In this document: in pieces, positions 32,346 to 41,677 of the stretch | Numbering within the stretch: the stretch's first letter is position 1 | How the letters are laid out: every line of letters begins with the position of its first letter | Assembly: GCF_021991835.1 (NCBI RefSeq) | Contig: NZ_JAHDAU010000011.1 | Location: forward strand, 1-64,000 | Length of the DNA stretch: 64,000 nt | Source: Polaribacter sargassicola | GTDB lineage: Bacteria; Bacteroidota; Bacteroidia; Flavobacteriales; Flavobacteriaceae | Direction: 5' to 3' | The notes under the pieces: generated by a model | The model's database searches: none | What the model was told of the DNA's origin: nothing | The model's input: only the letters and a program-made list of their open reading frames with translations | Program-made: the position numbers and the translations under genes

Positions 32346-34332
32346 TAGTTGTTTTTTTATTGTTGTAATATAAATATTTAGTTGAGTGATAATAAGCATT
32401 CAATAAACGATTCATTTCTATTGTTTTAAGAGGGTAATCTTTTTTTAAATCCTTTAATTCTTTAGTATTAAGATTAAATAAACCAGTTGTTTTTGTTGCT
32501 TTATTTATAGAATAATAGTAATTATTTTTAATTAGGCCTATAGTACCGCTACCTTTAAGGTAAATAAAAGATGTTGAATTTTTTGGTGCATCACCTAATA
32601 AGTTATTACCTAATGTATAATTTGTGTAATTTATTTTAGCAAGACTGGCAACAGTAGGAAATAAATCAATAAGATTTGCATTTTTAGAAATGATTTCTGT
32701 TTTTACAAATTTAGGAGCATGTATTATAAAAGGAACATGTTGTAATTGAATGTTTAAATCTGACTCTTTTGTATATTTATCTGTCCTTTTCATAGTTGTA
32801 TTATGATCACCAAAAAAAACAAAAATTGTATTGTCATAATAACCAGCTTTTTTGGTTCTTTCTAAAAATTTATTAACGTTAAAATCTAAATATCTTAATG
32901 CGTTTAATTGTTCTATAGATTTAAAACCAGATTTAGTTAACAAATCTTTTTCAATTTCATTTTTTGTATAAGGTTTATAACTTTCTTTTTTATTAGGTAC
33001 CGTAAACGGAATATGATTTGACGCTGTTTGAATGTATGCTATAAAAGGTTTGTTTGTTTTTGATAATTTTTCTAATTCTCTATTAGATTCTTTAAACAAA
33101 TCATAATCATCTAAACCCCATACATCGGCCCTTTTTTCTGTTTTATAACTTCCTTCTTCAAATATTTTTAATCCGTTTATATTAGATTGAAAAATACTTC
33201 TAATATTAGCCCAATTAGCACTTCCTCCTAAAAAATAAAGTTTTTCATATCCATCAAATTGATCAAAAATAATTCGTTGATCTTGAATAAACGGATTTCT
33301 AGAAGCTGTTTTTACTTTTTCTATATCTGGTAAACCTGTTACACTGGCAAAAACACTAGGCGCTGTACCCGATTTATGCACATAAAAGTTAGAAAAACTA
33401 AGACTTTTACTAATTAAAGAATCTAACTTTGGAGTGGTTTTAATGGCATTACCATAATAACTCATAGGCTTTACACCTACAGATTCTAACATTACAATAA
33501 CAATATTTGGTTTTTTAGTATAAGTTGAATCAAAAATAACCTTTCTTTCAAATGAAATAGAATCTTGCGGTAAATTTAAATGTTTGGCTATAACAGGATA
33601 ATACTTTTTAAATTCATTCATATTTACACTTTCACTTCTATAAGTAAATGTGTCAAAAAAATATAAAACAGGATTTAATGCAAATTGATTTACAGCATTA
33701 TTCTTAGAAAAAAAAGCTTGACTCCAACGTAAAGGATAGTGAGAAAAGCTATTGTAAATACCAAAAGATAAAAGTAAAATTGTAACTATAAAATATAAAG
33801 ACTTTAGTTTTTTTAACTCACTATTTTGTTGATGAGAAAAGTAATTATAAACTTTATTAGATAATTTATGGATAATAAAACAGAAAATAAGTAGACATAA
33901 AAAACCTTTATAAATAGGATAGCTTTCTATTAAAACTTGTAAAGATATTTTAAAATTACTAAAAAAACGGAGACAAGAACTATCTAAACGTGTGTGTAAA
34001 TAATCATAATATCCAAAATCAAAAACATAAAAAATAGTGAGTATTAAATATGTTAAAACAGAATAAATATTTGCTATTTTCTTAAAAATTGTAGCTTTAA
34101 AAAAACGATAATTAACTATTAAAATTAAAATAGCAAGTGGAAAAAATGAAATGATAGCTAATTTTAAATCGAAACGAAATCCTAACAAAAAAGCTTTTTT
34201 TACTTCATTTAAATTTACCTCATTTAAATTAGAAAAGAAATAGTAAAAGATTATCCTAAAAATAAATGAATAAACAAAAACGAAAAATACATTAAAAAAA
34301 ATGTATTTGATGTAATTTGGTATTTTTCTCAT
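32338..34332 (-). CDS. LtaS-family sulfatase-like membrane enzyme
   Basis: 664 residues. About five N-terminal transmembrane helices (to residue 230), then an extracytoplasmic sulfatase-fold domain. IVIVMLESVGVKPMSYYG gives the metal-binding Glu, HKSGTAPSVFASVTG the catalytic Thr nucleophile, and FVFFGDHNTTMK the Asp-His metal ligands. Family members make polyglycerolphosphate in Firmicutes and transfer phosphoethanolamine or phosphoglycerol to envelope glycans in Gram-negatives, which is the likelier role here. It is separated by 55 bp from the upstream GT39 gene on the same strand, suggesting shared envelope modification. Confidence 0.88.
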   Translation of the reverse strand: MRKIPNYIKYIFFNVFFVFVYSFIFRIIFYYFFSNLNEVNLNEVKKAFLLGFRFDLKLAIISFFPLAILILIVNYRFFKATIFKKIANIYSVLTYLILTIFYVFDFGYYDYLHTRLDSSCLRFFSNFKISLQVLIESYPIYKGFLCLLIFCFIIHKLSNKVYNYFSHQQNSELKKLKSLYFIVTILLLSFGIYNSFSHYPLRWSQAFFSKNNAVNQFALNPVLYFFDTFTYRSESVNMNEFKKYYPVIAKHLNLPQDSISFERKVIFDSTYTKKPNIVIVMLESVGVKPMSYYGNAIKTTPKLDSLISKSLSFSNFYVHKSGTAPSVFASVTGLPDIEKVKTASRNPFIQDQRIIFDQFDGYEKLYFLGGSANWANIRSIFQSNINGLKIFEEGSYKTEKRADVWGLDDYDLFKESNRELEKLSKTNKPFIAYIQTASNHIPFTVPNKKESYKPYTKNEIEKDLLTKSGFKSIEQLNALRYLDFNVNKFLERTKKAGYYDNTIFVFFGDHNTTMKRTDKYTKESDLNIQLQHVPFIIHAPKFVKTEIISKNANLIDLFPTVASLAKINYTNYTLGNNLLGDAPKNSTSFIYLKGSGTIGLIKNNYYYSINKATKTTGLFNLNTKELKDLKKDYPLKTIEMNRLLNAYYHSTKYLYYNNKKTTTK

Positions 34333-34387
34333 ATCAATTTACAAAAATATTAAATTATCTTTAATTTAATGTAAATTAATATGAGTG

Positions 34388-36049
34388 TTATTGTATCTCT
34401 ACTAAATACTTTTTACTTAAAGAAGCAGGTCTGGTATTAGAATTTAAAAATTTAGAATTTATTTTACTTACTCTAAAATTATCAACTTCTTTAATAACTT
34501 TAAAGTTAACATTCTGTCTTAATAAAAGTTGATATTCGTTTTTATCAACAAAAAATATTCGTCCTTTTTCTTTACTTATTTGTAAACTATCAACTCTTTT
34601 TAAAGAATCTTTTAAATAAAATTCAAAACCAAAATGTTTTTCTTTATTATCTATTAAACTTCCTTGGTTTGGGTAATTTTTATTTACAAATTTAGCAGCA
34701 GTTACACCTCCTTGATATTCTAATATAGTAGGATAAAAATGAGTTAATAAAAAGCTGTAAATAGTTAAAAAGATTAAAGAAGAAAAGAAAAATAGTTTAA
34801 TGGATTTTTGTTCGTTAGATTTTTTTATGATTACATAAATTAAGAGAGAAATTATAATAACTACAAAAAATAAGTAATTAACTTTAGGTTTAATAACTAC
34901 AAATAAATAGATCATTAATAGTAAACCTACAATATTTTGAAACCATAGAATAGCACGATAACTTTTAAAAACATTTTTATAGTAAACTTCTAATTTGTAA
35001 ATAAAATTTGCAACAATTATAGCCATAAAAGGAAATATAATATTGGTATAATGTGCTAATTGAAATTTACTTAAAGAAAAAATTAGAATAGTAAATAAGC
35101 TACCAAATATTGTATAGAACTCTTCTTTTTGTATCACCTTTTTTAGGTTTTGTTTTATTTTAAAGAAACTAGCTATGTAAAATATAATTCCCCAAGGTAA
35201 AAAAGCCCATAATATTGTATGAAAAAAGAAAAATTTATCTCCACTACCTTTTATTGGCGCTGTATTAAAAAACCTACCAAATTGACTGTCCCAAAAGAAA
35301 AATTGAATACCAGAGGTGTTATTTTTATCAAAAACAATTTTTTCTGGATGTAAATCAAACTGTAAATACAAAGAATATAGTTCTGGGATAATAAAAATAA
35401 AGATTAAAAAAGCTGCTAAAAACCATACAGGGTTTAATAATTGTTTCCAATTACGTTTTACAACCAACTCTCCTAATAAAGCAAAAATAATAGGTATAAG
35501 AGCAAAAATACCTTTTGTCATTATTGCAAATGCAGCAAACAAACAAGCTAAAATTAAATAATAAAGTTTATTCAATTTTAAAAACCTATCTGAATAATAC
35601 AAACTAGCAATAATAAAACCAGTTAAATACGGTTCTGCTCTAACATCAAAATTAGAAATTACAGAATGTGTAGCAGTCGCTAATATTATTGCAGCAATAA
35701 AGGCTGTTTTCTTATTGTAATTTTCTTTCGTAAACTTATAAGTCATCCAAATACCTAAAAAGAAAACCAATACACCAGGTATTTTATAAGCAAAGTTAGA
35801 AACACCAAATATCTTGTAAGAAATAGCTGTTAACCAAAAAGGCAAATGTGGTTTGTCTAACCAATCATATCCTAAAGAATAAAGATTTATAAAATCATTA
35901 TTTTCAAAAATTGTTTTAGAAATTGTTGCGTATAAAGCCGCATCAGGATTTATTAAATCTAAAGGTAAACCTAAAATTGTTACAATTATTATTAACAAAA
36001 AAATTAGAAAATAATATTTATTTTCGTGGTAAAGTAGTTTTTTTAACAT
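34388..36049 (-). CDS. GT39-family membrane glycosyltransferase (ArnT-like)
   Basis: 553 residues with about 11 transmembrane helices. The first loop contains NPDAALYATISKTIFENNDF and WLDKPHLPFWLTA, the Asp and KPHLPFW motif of bacterial PMT/ArnT enzymes that use polyprenyl-phosphate sugar donors. The C-terminal soluble portion of about 100 residues is typical. It lies upstream of an LtaS-like phospho-transferase on the same strand; both probably decorate lipid A or other envelope glycolipids. The sugar is unknown. Confidence 0.87.
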   Translation of the reverse strand: MLKKLLYHENKYYFLIFLLIIIVTILGLPLDLINPDAALYATISKTIFENNDFINLYSLGYDWLDKPHLPFWLTAISYKIFGVSNFAYKIPGVLVFFLGIWMTYKFTKENYNKKTAFIAAIILATATHSVISNFDVRAEPYLTGFIIASLYYSDRFLKLNKLYYLILACLFAAFAIMTKGIFALIPIIFALLGELVVKRNWKQLLNPVWFLAAFLIFIFIIPELYSLYLQFDLHPEKIVFDKNNTSGIQFFFWDSQFGRFFNTAPIKGSGDKFFFFHTILWAFLPWGIIFYIASFFKIKQNLKKVIQKEEFYTIFGSLFTILIFSLSKFQLAHYTNIIFPFMAIIVANFIYKLEVYYKNVFKSYRAILWFQNIVGLLLMIYLFVVIKPKVNYLFFVVIIISLLIYVIIKKSNEQKSIKLFFFSSLIFLTIYSFLLTHFYPTILEYQGGVTAAKFVNKNYPNQGSLIDNKEKHFGFEFYLKDSLKRVDSLQISKEKGRIFFVDKNEYQLLLRQNVNFKVIKEVDNFRVSKINSKFLNSNTRPASLSKKYLVEIQ

Positions 36050-36197
36050 TATATATCTTAACTCATTGGATTGATAAATAATAGATTACAATTAATCAAT
36101 TTATCATTTTTATAGTACTCTTTTTTAGATCTTTTTTAATTTTTATTGTGTAAAAAAGTAAAGTGGATAAAATTAGGAATAAAAAGTAGATTTTAAG

Positions 36198-36205
36198 TAA
36201 ATTTG
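36198..36205 (+). promoter_or_regulatory. pheT promoter -7 box
   Basis: TAAATTTG matches TAnnTTTG, 26 bp before the pheT ATG. No convincing -33 element. Confidence 0.45.
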
Positions 36206-36231
36206 CCGTTAATAAACCTTAAAAAAAGAAT

Positions 36232-38658
36232 ATGAAAATATCATACAATTGGTTGCAACAGTTTTTACAGGTTGATTGGGAACCTATTAAAACAGGAGAG
36301 TTGTTAACTGATTTAGGATTGGAAGTTGAAGGCATTGAAACCAAAGAGTCTATTAAAGGAAGTTTAAAAGGGATTGTTGTTGGTAAAGTTTTAACATGCG
36401 TGCAGCATCCTAATGCAGATAGATTAAAAGTTACAACTGTAGATTTAGGCTTAGAAGCACCTGTACAAATTGTATGTGGTGCACCAAATGTAGCTGCTGG
36501 GCAAAAAGTGCCGGTTGCAACTATTGGCACAACTTTATATGATGATAAAGGAGAAGGTTTTAAAATAAAAAAAGGTAAAATTAGAGGAGAAGAAAGTCAT
36601 GGAATGATTTGTGCCGAAGACGAATTAGGTTTAGGTAAAGGGCATGACGGAATTCTTGTTTTAGATGAAAACTTAGAAGTAGGTACACCTGCAGCAGAAG
36701 TTTTTAATATAGAAACAGATTATGTTTTTGAAATTGGTTTAACACCAAATAGATCTGATGCTATGAGCCATTTTGGTGTAGCTAGAGATTTGCGTGCAGG
36801 ATTAATACAAAAAGATATAAAATTAGAGTTGATTTCTCCGTCTGTTAGTAATTTTCATGTAGATGAAAGAACTTTACGTTTTGATGTAGAAGTTGAAGAT
36901 AAAGACTTAGTTCCTCGTTATTCTGGTATTACAATAACAGATGTTGTGGTTAAAGAATCTCCGGAATGGATTAAAAATAGATTAAAAGCAATTGGTTTAA
37001 CACCTAAAAACAATATTGTAGATATTACAAATTATGTTTTACACGAGTTAGGGCAACCTTTACATGCTTTTGATGCACAAAAAATTAAAGGAAACAAAAT
37101 TATTGTAAAAACTCTAGAAGAAGGTACTAAATTTACTACTCTAGATGAAGTAGAAAGAGAATTATCATCAGAAGATATTATGATTTGTGATGGAGACTCT
37201 AATCCGCTTTGTATTGGTGGTGTTTTTGGTGGATTAGAATCTGGTGTAACAGAATATACCAATTCTATTTTTTTAGAAAGTGCTTATTTTAATCCTGTTT
37301 CTATTCGTAAAACAGCAAAAAGACACGCTTTAAATACAGATGCATCTTTCCGTTTTGAAAGGGGAATCGATATTAATTTAACAAAATACGCTTTAAAAAG
37401 AGCTGCTTTGTTAATAGAAAAATATGCAGGAGGTAAAATGGCTTCTGATATTTCTGATTTTTATCCTGTTAAAATAGAAGACTTTCAAGTATTTTTATCT
37501 TATGATAATGCTTACAGATTAATAGGGCAAGAGTTATCTAAAGAAACAATAAAAAATATTTTAGCTTCATTAGAAATTAAAATTAATAGTGAAACTGCCG
37601 GTGGTTTAGGGTTAACAATTCCTTCTTATAGAACAGATGTTCAGAGAGAAGCAGATATTATAGAAGAAATATTAAGAGTTTATGGTTACAATAATATAGA
37701 GTTTTCTCATAAATTAAATACTTCTATTTCTTTTGATTCTAACAAAGAAATTAAGGTAGAAAATATTATTGCAAACCAATTAAGTGCACTTGGTTTTAAT
37801 GAAACAATGGCAAACTCTTTAACAAAACCAGAGTATGCAGGTTTTTCAGAAAATATAAATGAAGAAGCAAATGTAGAAATGTTAAATCCGTTAAGTAACG
37901 ATTTAAAGGTTTTACGTCAATCTTTGTTATTTAGTGGTTTAGAGTCTGTCTCTTACAATATTAATAGAAAAAATAATTCATTACAATTTTATGAGTTTGG
38001 TAAAACATACCATAAATACAACGAAAAATATCAAGAAAATAAGCATTTAACGCTTTTTGTAACAGGTAACAGAACAAAAGAAAGTTGGAGTGTTGCTAAT
38101 AAAACATCAGACTTTTTCTATCTAAAAGGTGTTATTACTTCTTTATTAAGTAGATTAGGTTTAGATAAAGTAAAACCAACACCTACAAAACAAGATGTTT
38201 TTTCTGAAGGACTTTCTTTAAGTTTAGGCAAAACGAAGTTGGTAGAATTTGGAGTTGTAAAACGTGCTGTTTTAAAAGAATTTGGAATAAAACAAGAAGT
38301 TTTATTTGCTGATTTTGATTGGGATGCAATTCTTAAATTTATAGGCAATAAGCAAGTAAAAGTATCTGATTTACCAAAATTTCCGACTGTAAAACGTGAT
38401 TTGGCTTTATTGTTAGATACTAAAACAGAGTTTAAAGAGGTTTATAATTTAGCTTTTCAATCGGAAAGAAAGTTATTAAAAGAAGTAGATTTATTTGATG
38501 TTTATGAAGGTGATAAATTACCAGAAGGTAAAAAATCTTATGCAGTAAGTTTTTTAATTCAGGATGAAACTAAAACACTTACTGAAAATCAAATTGATAA
38601 AATAATGCAAAAATTACAGCAAACTTTTGAAAAAAATTTAAATGCTGTTTTAAGATAA
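36232..38658 (+). CDS. pheT: Phenylalanyl-tRNA synthetase beta subunit
   Basis: 808 residues, full length. The N-terminal tRNA-binding (EMAP-like) domain shows VGKVLTCVQHPNADRLKVTTVDLG. B3/B4 editing domain follows with FEIGLTPNRSDAMSHFG and DITNYVLHELGQPLHAFDA. B5 domain, then the catalytic-like core ALNTDASFRFERGID. The C-terminal anticodon-binding ferredoxin-like FDX-ACB domain starts at PKFPTVKRDLALL. It pairs with PheS, which is not in this window, as is usual in Bacteroidota where the two are unlinked. A strong terminator follows. Confidence 0.97.
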   Translation: MKISYNWLQQFLQVDWEPIKTGELLTDLGLEVEGIETKESIKGSLKGIVVGKVLTCVQHPNADRLKVTTVDLGLEAPVQIVCGAPNVAAGQKVPVATIGTTLYDDKGEGFKIKKGKIRGEESHGMICAEDELGLGKGHDGILVLDENLEVGTPAAEVFNIETDYVFEIGLTPNRSDAMSHFGVARDLRAGLIQKDIKLELISPSVSNFHVDERTLRFDVEVEDKDLVPRYSGITITDVVVKESPEWIKNRLKAIGLTPKNNIVDITNYVLHELGQPLHAFDAQKIKGNKIIVKTLEEGTKFTTLDEVERELSSEDIMICDGDSNPLCIGGVFGGLESGVTEYTNSIFLESAYFNPVSIRKTAKRHALNTDASFRFERGIDINLTKYALKRAALLIEKYAGGKMASDISDFYPVKIEDFQVFLSYDNAYRLIGQELSKETIKNILASLEIKINSETAGGLGLTIPSYRTDVQREADIIEEILRVYGYNNIEFSHKLNTSISFDSNKEIKVENIIANQLSALGFNETMANSLTKPEYAGFSENINEEANVEMLNPLSNDLKVLRQSLLFSGLESVSYNINRKNNSLQFYEFGKTYHKYNEKYQENKHLTLFVTGNRTKESWSVANKTSDFFYLKGVITSLLSRLGLDKVKPTPTKQDVFSEGLSLSLGKTKLVEFGVVKRAVLKEFGIKQEVLFADFDWDAILKFIGNKQVKVSDLPKFPTVKRDLALLLDTKTEFKEVYNLAFQSERKLLKEVDLFDVYEGDKLPEGKKSYAVSFLIQDETKTLTENQIDKIMQKLQQTFEKNLNAVLR

Positions 38659-38661
38659 TTT

Positions 38662-38691
38662 AAAAGCTCCTTTATTAAGGAGCTTTTTTTA
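38662..38691 (+). terminator. pheT terminator
   Basis: AAAGCTCCTT pairs with AAGGAGCTTT around TATT, followed by T7. Confidence 0.9.
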
Positions 38692-38702
38692 GATTTAAAA
38701 TT

Positions 38703-39737
38703 ATGTACAAATTAATAGTAAGACCAATTTTCTTTTTATTTGATCCAGAAAAAGTACATTACTTTACTTTTTCTTTAGTAAGAAATTTATGTAAAATCCC
38801 TTTTTTATCAAATATATTTAGAGGATTATATCAAATAAACGATAAAAAATTAGAGCGTAATTTATTTGGATTAACATTTAAAAATCCGGTAGGATTAGCA
38901 GCTGGTTTTGATAAAAATGCGGTTTTATATAACGAATTAGCTAATTTTGGATTTGGTTTTGTAGAAATAGGTACTGTAACACCTAAAGGTCAAGCAGGGA
39001 ATCCTAAAAAAAGGTTATTCCGTTTAAAAGATGATAACGGAATTATTAATAGAATGGGCTTTAATAATGAAGGTATGGAAGCTGCTATTACAAACCTTAA
39101 AAAAAATAAAGGAAAAATTATTATTGGTGGTAACATTGGTAAAAATACTGCAACACAGCCAGAAGCTTACACTAAAGATTATTTAGAGGTTTTTAACGCT
39201 TTACATGCTTATGTAGATTACTTTGTTTTAAATGTAAGTTGCCCAAATGTTGGCAGTCATGCAAAATTAAACGATAAAGATTATTTAGTAGAACTAATAA
39301 CAAATTGTCAAAACTTAAATAATAAAAAAGAAAAGCAAAAACCAATCTTATTAAAAATTGCGCCAGATTTAAATGATATTCAGTTAGATGAGATTATAGA
39401 ATTGGTTGCAGAAACAAAAATTGATGGTGTAATTGCATCTAACACATCTACTTCTAGAGACAATTTAAAAGAGTCTAAGAAACGTTTACAAGAAATTGGT
39501 AACGGTGGTGTAAGTGGTAAGCCTATTAAAAATAAGAGTACTAAAGTAATTAAGTATTTAGCAGATAATTCTAATAAATCATTTCCTATTATAGGAGTAG
39601 GAGGTATACATTCTGCAGAAGATGCAATAGAAAAAATTGAAGCAGGAGCAGATTTAGTACAAATTTATACTGGTTTTATTTATGAAGGACCAGGTTTAGT
39701 AAAAAAAATAAATAAAGCAATTTTAGCAAGAAGTTAG
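38703..39737 (+). CDS. pyrD: Dihydroorotate dehydrogenase, class 2 (quinone-dependent)
   Basis: 344 residues. An N-terminal helical membrane-association region ([19 protein letters not shown]) marks class 2. FMN/orotate motifs: [59 protein letters not shown] and [14 protein letters not shown]. It oxidises dihydroorotate to orotate in pyrimidine synthesis with quinone as acceptor at the inner membrane. It is separated from pheT by a terminator, so it has its own promoter, and is followed 23 bp later by a LysE-type exporter gene. Confidence 0.96.
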   Translation: MYKLIVRPIFFLFDPEKVHYFTFSLVRNLCKIPFLSNIFRGLYQINDKKLERNLFGLTFKNPVGLAAGFDKNAVLYNELANFGFGFVEIGTVTPKGQAGNPKKRLFRLKDDNGIINRMGFNNEGMEAAITNLKKNKGKIIIGGNIGKNTATQPEAYTKDYLEVFNALHAYVDYFVLNVSCPNVGSHAKLNDKDYLVELITNCQNLNNKKEKQKPILLKIAPDLNDIQLDEIIELVAETKIDGVIASNTSTSRDNLKESKKRLQEIGNGGVSGKPIKNKSTKVIKYLADNSNKSFPIIGVGGIHSAEDAIEKIEAGADLVQIYTGFIYEGPGLVKKINKAILARS

Positions 39738-39760
39738 TCTGTATATTTAATTTAGAATTT

Positions 39761-40375
39761 ATGGCAGAAACCTTACTTTCTTTTATTGCTGCAACTTTTG
39801 TTTTGGCTCTTGCGCCAGGACCAGATAATATTTTTGTTTTAACACAAAGCATAGTAAATGGAAAAAAATATGGTTTAGCAACTGTTTTTGGCCTAATTTC
39901 AGGATGTTTAATACATACAACTTTGTTAGCTTTTGGTGTTTCTGTAATTATAAAAGAATCTGAAAATTTATTCTTTTTAATTAAGTTATTTGGCGCTTTA
40001 TATTTATTGTATTTAGCTTATAAAGTGTACAAATCTGACCCTAATATTATTTTGTCTGAAGATAAAGTAACTAAAAAAAGTACAAAGCAGCTATTTAAAC
40101 AAGGGTTTATTATGAATGTATTAAACCCTAAAGTTTCAATTTTTTTCTTAGCTTTTTTTCCAAGTTTTCTTTTTAGTAATACCATAAATCCTATAATTCA
40201 ATTTTATACTTTAGGATTTATTTTTATGCTTATTTCATTAGTCGTTTTTTCTTTAATAGCTGTTTTAGCAGGTTCAATATCAGAAAAAATTAAAAAAAAT
40301 AATAAGATTGGCTTTTATTTAAAATGGATGCAAGTTGTAGTTTTTATTCTAATAGCTATCTTTATATTAATTTAA
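39761..40375 (+). CDS. LysE/RhtB-family amino-acid exporter
   Basis: 204 residues with six predicted helices. The N-terminal signature LALAPGPDNIFVLTQSI, then KYGLATVFGLISGCLIHTT, is that of LysE/RhtB exporters. MNVLNPKVSIFFLAFFPSF is the conserved mid-protein motif. It probably exports an amino acid or homoserine-lactone-like compound, with the substrate undetermined. Likely co-transcribed with pyrD. Confidence 0.9.
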   Translation: MAETLLSFIAATFVLALAPGPDNIFVLTQSIVNGKKYGLATVFGLISGCLIHTTLLAFGVSVIIKESENLFFLIKLFGALYLLYLAYKVYKSDPNIILSEDKVTKKSTKQLFKQGFIMNVLNPKVSIFFLAFFPSFLFSNTINPIIQFYTLGFIFMLISLVVFSLIAVLAGSISEKIKKNNKIGFYLKWMQVVVFILIAIFILI

Positions 40376-40493
40376 TAATACAATTTTTTAAAGACCTTAT
40401 TTTTTATTAAATACTAATTGTAAGTTAATTAAATACCTTATCTTAAAGTTTTTATTTAACTACAAAAAAATAAGCGATTATTCAAATTAATTT

Positions 40494-41675
40494 CTAATTT
40501 GAAATTTTATTGATAGCTTTTAAAATGATATCACAACCTTTTATAATTTCTTCATCAGAAATTGTTAGCGGTGGTGTAATTCTTAAAGCTCTTCCTTCAA
40601 AAAGCAAAAAGAAAAGTATTAAACCTTTATCTAAACATTCAAAAACTACTTTAGAAGCCAATTCTGGACTTTCTAAAATTGCTGCTAGCATTAAACCTTT
40701 ACCTCTAATTTCTTTAATTAAAGGATGATTAAGTTGCTTTTTTATCAATTGTTCTTTTCGTAAACTTTCTGCAATCAAATTTCTACTGATAATTTCTGTA
40801 ACAGTTGCATTTGCTGCTGCTGCAATTACAGGATGACCAGCAAAAGTAGATATATGACCTAATTTAGGATTGTCTTTTAATAAACTCATATTTTCAAACG
40901 AGGATATAAAAGCACCTATTGGCATTCCGCCGCCTAAACCTTTACCCGTAATTACAATATCTGGTACAACATTATAATTTTCAAATCCCCAAAACTTACC
41001 AGATCTACCTATTCCAGATTGAATTTCATCTAAAATTAATAATGCGCCAACTTCTTTACAACGTTCTTTTATCTTAAATAAAAAATTATTTTTAGGTTCT
41101 ATAAAACCAGCTCCACCTTGTATGGTTTCTAAAATTACAGCAGCTGTATTTTGTGTAATTTTATCAATTTCTATTTCATTATTAAATTCTATGAATTTTG
41201 TACCAGGAATTAATGGTCTAAAAGCTTGATTCTGTTTTTCTACTCCGTTAACACTCATAGATCCCATGGTATTACCATGATAAGCATTTTTTGCTGCAAT
41301 TATTTCTGATCTACTTGTAACTCTTTTAGCTAATTTTAAAGCTCCTTCTGTTGCTTCTGTACCAGAGTTTGTAATATAAACTGCATTTAAATTTGTTGGA
41401 GAGCTTTTAGCTAATAATTTACACAATTCTACTTGTGGCTGTTGTATAAACTCGCCATAAACCATTACATGAGAAAATGCATCTAATTGATTTTTAATTG
41501 CATTTGTAACATTTGGGTTGTTATGCCCAACACTATTTGCAGAAACTCCGGCTACAAAATCTAAATATTCTTTACCAGATGTATCGTAAATATAACTGCC
41601 TTTGGCTTTAGAAATTTCTAGAGCAAATGGGTGAGGTGAGGTTTGGGCTTGATATTTAAAAAAATCTGTTTTCAA
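40494..41675 (-). CDS. Class III PLP-dependent aminotransferase (acetylornithine/ornithine type)
   Basis: 393 residues. Motifs: TNSGTEATEGALKLAKR, NAYHGNTMGSMS, ILDEIQSGIGRSGKFWGFE with the PLP Asp, and ITGKGLGGGMPIGAF with the Schiff-base lysine. No ATG is available near the start; translation appears to begin at TTG 41675, two bases after the stop of the OstA-like gene. Substrate is not certain: acetylornithine, ornithine or another omega-amino acid. Coupling to an LPS-transport-related gene is conserved-looking but functionally unexplained. Confidence 0.85.
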   Translation of the reverse strand: MKTDFFKYQAQTSPHPFALEISKAKGSYIYDTSGKEYLDFVAGVSANSVGHNNPNVTNAIKNQLDAFSHVMVYGEFIQQPQVELCKLLAKSSPTNLNAVYITNSGTEATEGALKLAKRVTSRSEIIAAKNAYHGNTMGSMSVNGVEKQNQAFRPLIPGTKFIEFNNEIEIDKITQNTAAVILETIQGGAGFIEPKNNFLFKIKERCKEVGALLILDEIQSGIGRSGKFWGFENYNVVPDIVITGKGLGGGMPIGAFISSFENMSLLKDNPKLGHISTFAGHPVIAAAANATVTEIISRNLIAESLRKEQLIKKQLNHPLIKEIRGKGLMLAAILESPELASKVVFECLDKGLILFFLLFEGRALRITPPLTISDEEIIKGCDIILKAINKISN

Positions 41676-41677
41676 TA